Positions 18,861 through 26,363 of a stretch of DNA of 64,000 nucleotides are shown here, one piece after another. The stretch is from Sphingomonas gei (GTDB taxonomy: Bacteria; Pseudomonadota; Alphaproteobacteria; Sphingomonadales; Sphingomonadaceae): contig NZ_SRXT01000005.1 of assembly GCF_004792685.1 (NCBI RefSeq), positions 186,001 through 250,000 of the forward strand, in the 5' to 3' direction. Position 1 is the first letter of the stretch. Every line of letters starts with the position of its first letter. A program made the translations under genes and the position numbers. Under the pieces are notes generated by a model that saw nothing but the letters and a program-made list of their open reading frames with translations, ran no database searches and was not told the DNA's origin.

Positions 18861-18915
18861 ATTTGCGGCGGAACTCTCCTGCATCTCCTGCGCTTCCCCA
18901 CCAAAGGAGAAGCAC

Positions 18916-19107
18916 ATGATCGGCAACGCAATCGCCGCCTTTATCGGCCACAAGATCGACGCCAGCGACGGCGAGGGCGGGACGCTCGGCGCGGTTGCGG
19001 GCGTCGCGGCTTGGAAGGTCGCCAAGACCGTCGTGCCGGCGTTGCTGGTGTTCGGCGCGATCGCGTATGGCATCCACCGCTTCGCCAATTCCGAGACGGC
19101 GATATGA
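18916..19107 (+). CDS. Small membrane protein, tandem copy 1
   Basis: A 63-residue protein starting MIGNAIAAFIGHKID, with a glycine/alanine-rich stretch and one membrane helix (VVPALLVFGAIAYGIHRF). AAAGGAGAA lies about six bases before the ATG. It resembles the next protein at its N-terminus and overall plan. Family not recognised; the stop overlaps the next start (ATGA). Confidence 0.6.
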   Translation: MIGNAIAAFIGHKIDASDGEGGTLGAVAGVAAWKVAKTVVPALLVFGAIAYGIHRFANSETAI

Positions 19108-19307
19108 TCCGCAACCTGATCGGCGCGTTCATCGGCAACCGGATCGACCGGCGCGACGGCCGCGGCGGCGTCAAGGGCGCGGCGATCGACTATGTCGCCC
19201 AGCGCGTCATCACCCGCATGGGCACGCCCGGGCTGCTGCTCGCCGGCGGCTACGGCCTGTATCGCTTCGCCAAGGACCGCCGCCGGACGCGCGACGAGCG
19301 CGTCTGA
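19104..19307 (+). CDS. Small membrane protein, tandem copy 2
   Basis: A 67-residue protein starting MIRNLIGAFIGNRIDRRDG; seven of the first fifteen positions or more match the preceding protein (M-I-x-N-x-I-x-A-F-I-G), and both end with a glycine-rich helix and basic residues. This looks like an old tandem duplication, translationally coupled. Function unknown. Confidence 0.6.
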   Translation: MIRNLIGAFIGNRIDRRDGRGGVKGAAIDYVAQRVITRMGTPGLLLAGGYGLYRFAKDRRRTRDERV

Positions 19308-19343
19308 CTTGACGCGGGGCGAGTCCGCACGCCACTAGCGCCC

Positions 19344-19994
19344 ATGCCCCACCGCACCGAGAACGATCCGCACAAATTCCGCCGCCGCGGGGTCCTGTTC
19401 GTGCTGTCCTCGCCTTCGGGCGCGGGCAAGTCGACGATCGCGCGGAAACTGCTCAAGGCGGATCCGTTCCTCGAAATGTCGGTGTCCTATACCACCCGGC
19501 CGATCCGCCCGGGCGAAGTGGACGGAGTCGACTATCATTTCATCGACCTCGAGAAATTCCGCGAGATGGTGTCGAACAACGAGTTCCTCGAATGGGCGCA
19601 CGTGTTCGACCATCGCTACGGCACTCCGCGCGAGGGGGTGAACAAGATCCTCGCCTCGGGCCGCGACGTGCTGTTCGACATCGACTGGCAGGGCGCGCAG
19701 CAGCTGTTCCAGCTCGCCGGCGGCGACGTCGTCCGGGTGTTCATCCTGCCGCCATCGCTCAAGGAACTCCACGAGCGGCTGATCCGCCGTGCGACCGACC
19801 CGGTCGAGGTGATCGACGCGCGGATGGCGCGGGCGACCAACGAAGTCAGCCACTGGGACGGCTATGACTATGTGCTGGTCAACGACGAAGTCGAGGAATG
19901 CTTCGAATCGGTGCACACGATCCTGCAGGCCGAGCGGCTGCGCCGCTCGCGGCAGACCGGGCTGATCGGGTTCATCCGGGGGTTGATGAAGTAG
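19344..19994 (+). CDS. gmk: Guanylate kinase
   Basis: Phosphorylates GMP to GDP. 216 residues with the P-loop SSPSGAGKSTIARKLL near residue 23, the GMP-binding SVSYTTRPIRPGEVDGVDYHF, the lid and DIDWQGAQQLF near 114, and RATDPVEVIDARMARA. The C-terminus is intact. The region just past it contains an apparent partial copy of codons 119-130 of this gene (see 20387-20422). Confidence 0.96.
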   Translation: MPHRTENDPHKFRRRGVLFVLSSPSGAGKSTIARKLLKADPFLEMSVSYTTRPIRPGEVDGVDYHFIDLEKFREMVSNNEFLEWAHVFDHRYGTPREGVNKILASGRDVLFDIDWQGAQQLFQLAGGDVVRVFILPPSLKELHERLIRRATDPVEVIDARMARATNEVSHWDGYDYVLVNDEVEECFESVHTILQAERLRRSRQTGLIGFIRGLMK

Positions 19995-20033
19995 GGCGGC
20001 GTCGTTGCGGCTTCGGGTGGTCAAGCGGGTTGG

Positions 20034-20128
20034 TTGACTCCGGTTGACTCGCTGGCGGTTTTTTCGAGCATTGCTTGACTCGCTAACGCACTGATTTCCA
20101 AAGATTCATGTTTTGAAGCGGTTGACTC
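20034..20128 (+). repeat. Four direct copies of TTGACTC
   Basis: TTGACTC occurs at 20034-20040, 20044-20050, 20075-20081 and 20122-20128. The second and third copies extend to TTGACTCGCT. Such clusters are uncommon in this GC-rich background and may be integration-related or protein-binding repeats. Confidence 0.6.
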
Positions 20129-20151
20129 TGCGTAAAGCCTCGCGGCGCAAA

Positions 20152-20171
20152 GGTCACACTAGGGTCACACT
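20152..20171 (+). repeat. Tandem GGTCACACT repeat
   Basis: Two copies of GGTCACACT at 20152-20160 and 20163-20171, an 11-base period (one helical turn). This could be a site for a dimeric or tandem DNA-binding protein or part of an old attachment site. Confidence 0.55.
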
Positions 20172-20386
20172 ATCGCGCATGTTTCAGCGGTGAATGAGCC
20201 ATGCGGGAATTTATGAAGGTCTGGCCCGGACGCGCCTTGCGTTCGGTCGGACCGACATTGTCAAAGAGCGGCCGCCGGGCGGCAGCGCCTCGATCCCAGC
20301 AAACGAAATCCTACATTGCAAGGGGTAGCCAGACCTCGTTGCAAACCGTGCGAACAAAGGGAAGCGGTCACCACGGGCAGGACGTT

Positions 20387-20422
20387 CAGCAACTGTTCCA
20401 GCTCGTCGTCGGCGACTTCGTT
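20387..20422 (+). pseudogene. Partial gmk-like fragment
   Basis: Thirty-six bases here match gmk 19698-19733 at 31 positions by eye (the QQLFQLAGGDVV coding stretch; here it reads QQLFQLVVGDFV). Just upstream both share a GGGC(A/C)G-GACGT motif, consistent with an internal deletion. No intact reading frame extends from it. It may be a remnant left when the neighbouring DNA recombined at gmk, but a chance or convergent match cannot be ruled out. Confidence 0.35.
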
Positions 20423-20479
20423 TGTCATTAATGTTCAAGGTTCGTTCTTGATTTGTTATGCGTAGCGTAGGACAAGGAG

Positions 20480-21916
20480 TTGAATGATCTAATTGTTTAC
20501 GGGGTTAGGCTCGCGGTGACCAAATCCGAATTAATTATGGAAATATTGCGTGAGCTGCGAGTAGCGCAAAACCAAAAATGGAAGCCGCCGACTGCTGGCC
20601 GGGTAAGAAGAATAGTTTTTCCGGAGAGACTCTGGTTGGGAGATGGGCGTTCCCTCCTTGCAACTGAGGCTATGCTAAAAGCTGTATCAGATTATGCGCT
20701 TATATTATGGGAAAATGATCAAAAACTCAAGCCTAGATTTAAGATTGATGAGTTGTGCCAAGTGGCAGGGCGATCCTTTGCCGTGGCTCTGTCTGAAATA
20801 GACCTTGATCTTGATGATGACCAACTGCAGCTAATTGTAAGTGCAAGGGTCACGGATTTGCTCGCGGAGCAGATCGGCCAATATAATAGGCCTATCGACC
20901 TGACGTTAGGTTGCCACCTTATAGAAGGTAACGGACCTTACCCACTTGAGGTCGGGCCGGTCCGTTTCGAGGCGCGAGAATTATGGCGGCAACGCATGCT
21001 CGCAGCGGGTAAATTGTCGCCGATCACGGCGCGCCGGCTTCTCATGCGATGGAACGGAAAACCGCTTAGGAAACGTGTACCCTCCTTCGATTCTTCAGCT
21101 GAAGACGCCATCCTAGATGCGATCGGTGAGTGCCCCGTGGTGTGCTCCGTCGCTACTGACGGTCTTTCGGGAAAATATCTTCAAGAAAAAGGCCTGCTCA
21201 CCGCTCGCCTCGCGATGGCAGCTATCTCACTTATGTGGGATCGACCTTCGGATGGTTTACGATGGATGAGGCTGCTTTACGATCGGCGCCGATCGCATCG
21301 CCACACCGTCCTCTTTGGAAGCAACGCAAAGGTCGGTTCAAGTTCTGAGCGCGCAGATTTCCCTACAGGAAGATACTCGGAACCTGAGCTTGAAGAAAGT
21401 CTGTCTTCCTACCGATGGTTATTTGATCAGATCGGAGAAGCGCTAGATGGCTATGTTCAGCCCAGCCAACCGGTAGCACGCCCGAAGGTGATGAGCGCCC
21501 TTTTTCTAAGCCTGTGGTGGTTTCACGAGGCCTGCCGTGAACCGTTGGATCAAATTGCTACCACTAAATTCGCCGCTAGCATGGATGCCTTGGCCGCCGA
21601 CAAGAAGGCGAGCGGAATCGTCAAACTGATCGGCGCGCGGCTTGGCGCCATGCCCCATGATGCGCTCATGAAGGACGGTCGCACGACGAAGGCGGTGATT
21701 GCCCAAATCTACGACGCAGGTCGAAGCAGGTTCATCCACGGTTCTAGCGCCGATTACGCTCATGATTGGGCGCCGGTGCGCCAAAGTGCAGAGGCAGTCG
21801 GCAGATGGCTTCTGGTCTCATGTTGCGATTGCCTATCTCAAAACCCCAAGATTCGGGACCTTGAAGAGCTTGGAGAGAGAATATCTGACGCGGCTGGAGA
21901 GGCGGCGTACAGCTAG
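20480..21916 (+). CDS. Uncharacterised protein with C-terminal Apea-like HEPN domain
   Basis: A protein of up to 478 residues unlike its neighbours: the gene is AT-richer, with ATA, TTA and AGA codons. The N-terminal half is unrecognised. The C-terminal 120 residues are helical and contain QIYDAGRSRFIHGSSADY near residue 413, matching the Apea/HEPN pattern Y-D-x-R-S-x-x-x-H-G and the HEPN RNase motif R-x4-H (RSRFIH). HEPN proteins are often RNases in abortive-infection or toxin systems. Start uncertain: TTG at 20480 touches an AAGGAG box directly, while GTG at 20516 and ATG at 20537 are alternatives. The AAGGAG box is also well placed for a two-codon ATG-ATC-TAA at 20484. No antitoxin partner is visible. 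Confidence 0.6.
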   Translation: MNDLIVYGVRLAVTKSELIMEILRELRVAQNQKWKPPTAGRVRRIVFPERLWLGDGRSLLATEAMLKAVSDYALILWENDQKLKPRFKIDELCQVAGRSFAVALSEIDLDLDDDQLQLIVSARVTDLLAEQIGQYNRPIDLTLGCHLIEGNGPYPLEVGPVRFEARELWRQRMLAAGKLSPITARRLLMRWNGKPLRKRVPSFDSSAEDAILDAIGECPVVCSVATDGLSGKYLQEKGLLTARLAMAAISLMWDRPSDGLRWMRLLYDRRRSHRHTVLFGSNAKVGSSSERADFPTGRYSEPELEESLSSYRWLFDQIGEALDGYVQPSQPVARPKVMSALFLSLWWFHEACREPLDQIATTKFAASMDALAADKKASGIVKLIGARLGAMPHDALMKDGRTTKAVIAQIYDAGRSRFIHGSSADYAHDWAPVRQSAEAVGRWLLVSCCDCLSQNPKIRDLEELGERISDAAGEAAYS

Positions 21917-22122
21917 TTCTGAGCGGTCCAGTGCAAGTCGGTCCGAGTTCGAACTAAACGCAGGGCGGAATGGCCGTTTGTGGAAGGGATATCAGTCTTT
22001 CCCGGGTCGCCAAATTCAGGCGCAGAGCAGACTTCACCATCATCGTCTGAAATCTACGGGAGCATGCTACGAAGATTCTAAAAGCATATCGTGACACCCG
22101 CGCACTAGCAGTCCGCCCTTTC
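21917..22122. other. Right edge of insertion, no gene seen
   Basis: Roughly 200 bases of intermediate composition between the HEPN-like gene and the convergent ATP12 gene. No convincing reading frame, terminator or repeat shared with the left edge was found. Confidence 0.4.
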
Positions 22123-22803
22123 CTAAACCAACCCCAGAAACCTCACCCCCGCGTCGAAATCCACCCGCCGCGCCTCCCGCGCCTGCACCGCAAGCACATC
22201 CTCGCCCCAGCGCTCGGCCTGCCAGTCCTCGTCGACATGCGCGGCCTGCCACACCGCCTCCGCCGTCGCCGCGTCCTCGGCCAAAGCCAGCGCGGCGACC
22301 AGCGAGCCGCTGATCGTCACCACCGGCGACAATGCCGCCAGCCGGAACGCGTCGAGCGCGGCGACTGCCTCGCTTAGCCGGGTCACGGTCGCCTCGGGCT
22401 GGGCATGGTGCATCACGCCGGCCACCGGCTCGAAATGCACGTCGTAGCGCCGGCGGGCCCAGTCGAGCAAAGGGTCCCAGGCGGCGGCCTGGCGGTCGAC
22501 CAAAGCGGCGGGTTCCTCGGCGCGGTAATAGAGCAGGTCGCTCTCGCCATAGGCCGCCAGCCCGGCGGCGAAGGCGGCGGGGTCGGGCGCCACCCGGTCG
22601 ATCGCGGCGTTGGCGAGCCCTGTGAGCGGCATCGCGCGCGGATCGAGCGTGTCGCCCACGCCGCGCCATTCCTCGGCGATCGCTTCGATGAGCGCGCGGG
22701 TCGGCGCCGCCAGCGGAGTGCGGCCGGGGGTGCGGACGGGGCGTCCGTCGAGCGCGAGGCCATTGCCCGGCTCGACGGTGACGTGCTTCCAGAATCGCCT
22801 CAC
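22123..22803 (-). CDS. ATP12-family F1-ATPase assembly chaperone
   Basis: A 226-residue protein starting VRRFWKHVTVEPGNGLALDGRPVRTPGRTPL, the ATP12 N-terminal pattern, with EEWRGVGDTLDPRAMPLTGLANAAID and DLLYYRAEEPAALVDRQ. In mitochondria ATP12 chaperones F1 alpha; the alphaproteobacterial relatives are thought to aid F1 assembly. It initiates at GTG 22803, overlapping the stop of the preceding small gene (GTGA). Last gene of a tightly coupled reverse-strand run from crcB. Confidence 0.85.
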   Translation of the reverse strand: MRRFWKHVTVEPGNGLALDGRPVRTPGRTPLAAPTRALIEAIAEEWRGVGDTLDPRAMPLTGLANAAIDRVAPDPAAFAAGLAAYGESDLLYYRAEEPAALVDRQAAAWDPLLDWARRRYDVHFEPVAGVMHHAQPEATVTRLSEAVAALDAFRLAALSPVVTISGSLVAALALAEDAATAEAVWQAAHVDEDWQAERWGEDVLAVQAREARRVDFDAGVRFLGLV

Positions 22804-23021
22804 GGCTGCTCTGGCGTCCGCCAGCGCCGCGCCATGTAGCGCGGCACCACCGCCATGAAATACAAAGCCGAGAGCAGGATCGCGCCGCCGAGCACGCGCA
22901 ATTCCCAGCCCTGCGCGCGGCCGGCGACGACCAGCCCGAACACCGCGCCGGCGGTGGCGAGTAGATTGACTCCGGCGATCCTGTAATAGCGATTGCGCGC
23001 AAGGCGATCGGCGTCGGTCAT
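22800..23021 (-). CDS. Small two-helix membrane protein
   Basis: A 73-residue protein with two predicted membrane helices (VNLLATAGAVFGLVVAG and VLGGAILLSALYFMAVVP) and basic ends. The start overlaps the HAD phosphatase stop (ATGA) and its stop overlaps the ATP12 start. Family not recognised; its fixed place between the HAD and ATP12 genes suggests membrane or ATP-synthase-related work, but that is inference from position only. Confidence 0.7.
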   Translation of the reverse strand: MTDADRLARNRYYRIAGVNLLATAGAVFGLVVAGRAQGWELRVLGGAILLSALYFMAVVPRYMARRWRTPEQP

Positions 23022-23677
23022 AGGGCCTCCAGCTGCGCGGGCAGCGCCGCCGCATGCTCGACGACATGATGCGCGCCCGACTCCAGCAGTTCATGCCGAC
23101 TGTGGTAGCCCCATGCAACACCTACTGCATGCGCGCCGGCGGCGCGGGCCATTGCCGTGTCGAAGCTGGTGTCGCCGATCATCGCGGTGGTGTCCGGTGA
23201 AGCGCCGGCTTCGGCCATCGCGGTTTCGATCATCGACGGGTGCGGCTTGGACGGGTGGCGGTCGGCGGTCTGCAGGGTGACGAAGCGCTCGGCGAGGCCG
23301 TGATGCGCGAGGATGTGCGCGAGCCCGCGATCGGACTTGCCGGTGGCGACACCGAGCAGCCAGCCGCCCGCGTGGAGCGTCTCGATCGCCTCGGCGATCC
23401 CGTCGAACAGGGGTTCGGGATCGAGCGACCCGCTGGCGCGCATCGCGAAGAAGGCGCGCTTATAGTCCTCGGCCATCGCCGCGTGCTGGTGTGGCTCGGC
23501 TTCGGGCAGCAATTGCGCGAGGGCGGGGACGAGGCTGAGCCCGACGATCCGCCGAATCGCGTCGCGCGGCGGCGGATCGAGGCGGGAGGTGGCGAAGCAT
23601 TGCTCCATCGCGCGGCAGATATTGGCCTGGCTGTCGACGAGGGTGCCGTCGCAATCGAAGAGCGCGAGGCGATTCAT
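23018..23677 (-). CDS. HAD-family phosphatase (phosphoglycolate phosphatase-like)
   Basis: A 219-residue hydrolase. Motif I LALFDCDGTLVDSQ at the N-terminus, motif II GVATGKSDRG near residue 110, lysine in HPSKPHPSMIE near 145 and motif IV MIGDTSFDTAMARAAGA near 170 define the Gph/PGP branch with a small alpha-helical cap. The likely substrate is phosphoglycolate or a similar small phosphate ester. Start at 23677 is the family start; the rluC-like gene ends 43 bases upstream. Confidence 0.88.
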   Translation of the reverse strand: MNRLALFDCDGTLVDSQANICRAMEQCFATSRLDPPPRDAIRRIVGLSLVPALAQLLPEAEPHQHAAMAEDYKRAFFAMRASGSLDPEPLFDGIAEAIETLHAGGWLLGVATGKSDRGLAHILAHHGLAERFVTLQTADRHPSKPHPSMIETAMAEAGASPDTTAMIGDTSFDTAMARAAGAHAVGVAWGYHSRHELLESGAHHVVEHAAALPAQLEAL

Positions 23678-23720
23678 GACGGCGATCCGCTCCCGGAGGG
23701 GGAGGGATTGATCGGCGGCA

Positions 23721-24851
23721 TCATTTTTTCGGTTTCGCCGGCTTCGCTGGCCTTGCTGGCTCCGTCTCGCGGCGGCCGCGCCGCTCGCCGCGGCGTTCCT
23801 TGCGCACCGATTTGGCATGCGCGCGGCCCTGCGCCTTTTTCTGCTCGCGGCTCATCGGCGGGCGATCGTCGAGCGCGTCGGTATTGCCCAGCGCCATGTC
23901 GAAGCCGAGCGTGTGCATCGATTCGGCGAAATGCTTGGGCAATTCGGCGGTGACGTCGATCTTGCCGCCATCGGGATGATCGATGCGGATGCGCCGCGCG
24001 TGCAGGTGCATTTTCCGGGAGATGCCGCCGGTCAGGAAGGCTTCCTGCAAGCCGTATTTGCCGTCGCCGACGATCGGGTGGCCGATCGCCGCCATGTGGA
24101 CGCGGAGCTGGTGGGTGCGCCCGGTGAGCGGCTGGAGCTCGACCCAGGCGGTGCGGTTGCCGGCTTCCTCGAGCACGCGATAGCGCGTGCGGCTGGGCGA
24201 GCCTTCCTTCATGTCGACCTGCATCTTCTCGCCGCCGGTGCCCGGCTGCTTGCCGATCGGCAGCTCGATCAGGCCGTCCTCGACTTCGGGCACGCCCATG
24301 ACGAGCGCCCAATAGAGCTTCTTGGCGGTGCGCCCGGAGAAGTTCTTCGAGAAGAACGCCGCGGCGCGGGCGGAGCGGGCGAGCAGCAAGGCGCCGCTGG
24401 TGTCCTTGTCGAGCCGGTGGACCAATTTGGGGCGGTTCTCGGCGTCGAACTGGAGCGCGTCGAGCAGCCCGTCGACATGCTCGAAGGTGCCGGTGCCGCC
24501 CTGGGTGGCGAGGCCCGGCGGCTTGTTGATCACGATCGCCTGGGCGTCCTGGTGGATCACCATTTCGCGCGCGAAGGCAGTCTGCTCGTCGCTGAGCGGG
24601 GGGCGATCGGACTTGGGCTTGACGGCGCCGGGCTTGGGCGGCTCGGCCGGGGGCACGCGGATCGTCTGGCCGGTGGCGAGGCGGTCGCCCGGATCGGCGC
24701 GCGCGCCGTCGACGCGCAATTGGCCGGTGCGCGCCCAGCGCGAAACGAGGTTGAAGCTCGATTCGTCGGGCAGATGCCGCTTGAACCAGCGATCGAGGCG
24801 GATGCCGTCGTCATCCGCGGCGACGATGAACTGGCGAACGTCAATACTCAT
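23721..24851 (-). CDS. RluC/RluD-family 23S rRNA pseudouridine synthase
   Basis: A 376-residue enzyme with an N-terminal S4-like RNA-binding domain (RLDRWFKRHLPDESSFNLVSRW), the catalytic HRLDKDTSGALLLARS near residue 160, and RTHQLRVHMAAIGHPIVGDGKYG. A basic, low-complexity C-terminal tail (about 55 residues rich in Lys/Arg/Pro) follows the domain. RluC-type enzymes modify U955/2504/2580 of 23S rRNA. The start overlaps the crcB stop (ATGA). Confidence 0.9.
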   Translation of the reverse strand: MSIDVRQFIVAADDDGIRLDRWFKRHLPDESSFNLVSRWARTGQLRVDGARADPGDRLATGQTIRVPPAEPPKPGAVKPKSDRPPLSDEQTAFAREMVIHQDAQAIVINKPPGLATQGGTGTFEHVDGLLDALQFDAENRPKLVHRLDKDTSGALLLARSARAAAFFSKNFSGRTAKKLYWALVMGVPEVEDGLIELPIGKQPGTGGEKMQVDMKEGSPSRTRYRVLEEAGNRTAWVELQPLTGRTHQLRVHMAAIGHPIVGDGKYGLQEAFLTGGISRKMHLHARRIRIDHPDGGKIDVTAELPKHFAESMHTLGFDMALGNTDALDDRPPMSREQKKAQGRAHAKSVRKERRGERRGRRETEPARPAKPAKPKK

Positions 24852-25225
24852 GCCACTGCCCTGGAAATGCCGAGGCCGAGCGCGACCGCGGCGACGGCCC
24901 CGACGACCGAGGCGAGAATATAGCCCAAAGCCACGCCCCAGTCGCCACGCTCGAGCATCACCATCACGTCGAGCGAGAAGGCCGAGAACGTGGTGAAGCC
25001 GCCGAGCACGCCGACGCCGAGCAGCAATCGCCATTGCTCGCCGGCCTCGCCGAAGCGGACGAGACCGCCGGCGAGCAGGCCCATAAAGAGCCCGCCGATC
25101 AGGTTGACGGCGAGCGTGCCCCAGGGAAGGCCCGGGCCGAGCAGGCCGAGCGTCGCCCGCCCAACGAGATGTCGGGCGCCGGCGCCGAACGCGCCGCCGA
25201 GCATGACGAGAAGAAGTGAAGGCAT
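24848..25225 (-). CDS. crcB: Fluoride channel CrcB/Fluc
   Basis: A 125-residue four-helix membrane protein. GAFGAGARHLVGR, the central GTLAVNLIGGLFMGL with the conserved asparagine, and GVLGGFTTFSAFSLDVMVM with the phenylalanine box are diagnostic for the dual-topology fluoride exporter. It heads the coupled run to rluC-like, HAD, small membrane protein and ATP12 genes. No fluoride riboswitch was recognised upstream. Confidence 0.93.
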   Translation of the reverse strand: MPSLLLVMLGGAFGAGARHLVGRATLGLLGPGLPWGTLAVNLIGGLFMGLLAGGLVRFGEAGEQWRLLLGVGVLGGFTTFSAFSLDVMVMLERGDWGVALGYILASVVGAVAAVALGLGISRAVA

Positions 25226-25283
25226 AGCGCGCCGGTAGCGCGGTTTGGCCTTCAGGGGAACCGCGCTGTTCGCGGGCTCCCTC

Positions 25284-26021
25284 TCAGCTGCCGTTATTGG
25301 CGACCAGATCCACGTCGGTGCCGCCGTTCTTGCGGGGGGTGAGGAACAGCACATAGGCGCCGTCGTCGCGGCTGCGGGTGCCGCCGAGGATGTGCTGCGC
25401 GCCGTCGACCTGATGCTCCGAGCTGTATCCGGCGCGCGTTGCCTTGGTGTAATAATAATCGAGCAGCGCGTCGATCGGCTGCGCGGCGGAGAAGCTGACG
25501 ACGCGCAGCGCGCACTTGCCGCCCTGTGCGCCGGCGGCCTCGGTGACGCGCGCCTGCGGATAGAGCGGCAGATCGGCGGGAAGCCGCTGCGCCCAGCTTG
25601 CCGAATATTGGAGCGCGCCGGCGCAGCCCTTGATCCGGGGATTGGACTGGCGCGCGGCGATGCCGCCGAGGGTGACTGCGTCGCGCGCCGTCCTGCATTG
25701 CGGGCAGTCCTTGCCGGTCGTCGGGGCGGGGGCCTTGAGCAGTCCCGCGGTGTCGACCTTGGCGCCGTTGGTGGCGACGGCGTCGTCGGGAACCCCGCCC
25801 GAATATGGCTGGCTCGGCGGGCGGATCGCGTCGCCATTGGCCTGGCGGCCGAGCTGCGGATCGACCATGATCGGGTCCTGCAGCGCGCTGGTCACCGCCG
25901 GATCGGCGGCGTTGCCGAGCTCGGCGTCGCTCAGCATGTTGTTGGCATTGCCCGGCCCGCCGCAACCGGCGAGCGCCAGCGGCAAGAACACGAACAGGAT
26001 GAAACCGATGGTGCGGACCAT
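25284..26021 (-). CDS. Lipoprotein of unknown function
   Basis: A 245-residue lipoprotein: MVRTIGFILFVFLPLALAGC gives a clear lipobox with cysteine near residue 20. The mature part contains a CPQCRTA motif near 105, a CAGALQYSASWAQRLPADLP segment and a C-terminal alpha/beta stretch (ALLDYYYTKATRAGYSSEH) with a final LTPRKNGGTDVDL strand. No family name was recognised. Start taken at 26021 because the signal peptide begins there; the frame is open 105 bases further up. Confidence 0.7.
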   Translation of the reverse strand: MVRTIGFILFVFLPLALAGCGGPGNANNMLSDAELGNAADPAVTSALQDPIMVDPQLGRQANGDAIRPPSQPYSGGVPDDAVATNGAKVDTAGLLKAPAPTTGKDCPQCRTARDAVTLGGIAARQSNPRIKGCAGALQYSASWAQRLPADLPLYPQARVTEAAGAQGGKCALRVVSFSAAQPIDALLDYYYTKATRAGYSSEHQVDGAQHILGGTRSRDDGAYVLFLTPRKNGGTDVDLVANNGS

Positions 26022-26135
26022 GCGCAAGACGCTCCTTGGGGCATGTCGTCTTGCCGTATCAGGGTTAAGGAAGCGTTTGGAACCGGGATTGCGCTTTAGC
26101 TTGCCAACACACCTGCGGGTCGCCATGTTGGCGGC

Positions 26136-26363
26136 ATGCTCAATCTCGTCTCAATCCTGATCGGCCTGTTCGCCGGGCTGTTCGCGCTGGTCGGAGTGAT
26201 CCCGTTCCCGCTGGTGCCGCTGCTCAACTGGATCGCGTTTCCGATCGCATTAGTCGGCGCGGTGATCGGCATGCTGTCGAGCAGCAACAGCGGGCGCAAC
26301 CTCAACCTGCTGGTGCTGGTGATCAGCGGGCTGCGGCTGTTTCTGACTGGCGGGCTGATCTAG
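26136..26363 (+). CDS. Small membrane protein
   Basis: A 75-residue, very hydrophobic protein with three likely membrane helices (LVSILIGLFAGLFALVGVIP, LLNWIAFPIALVGAVIGML, LVLVISGLRLFLTGGLI). Family not named. Its TAG stop is inside a CTAG that also supplies the stop of the convergent gene. Confidence 0.6.
   Translation: MLNLVSILIGLFAGLFALVGVIPFPLVPLLNWIAFPIALVGAVIGMLSSSNSGRNLNLLVLVISGLRLFLTGGLI

Larger units (their letters stand above)
19995..20479. other. Repeat-bearing boundary of an apparent insertion
   Basis: About 485 bases without a convincing gene. Base composition falls toward the right and the region contains several short direct repeats and a partial gmk-like sequence, described separately. 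An open frame at 20201-20431 has no family character. No integrase or tRNA is present. It reads as the left edge of foreign DNA joined to the chromosome after gmk. Confidence 0.5.

Noticed and set aside
20201..20431. A 76-codon ORF in the insert's left edge
   Set aside because: It has no ribosome site or family character, and its end coincides with the partial gmk-like sequence; it looks like a chance frame.
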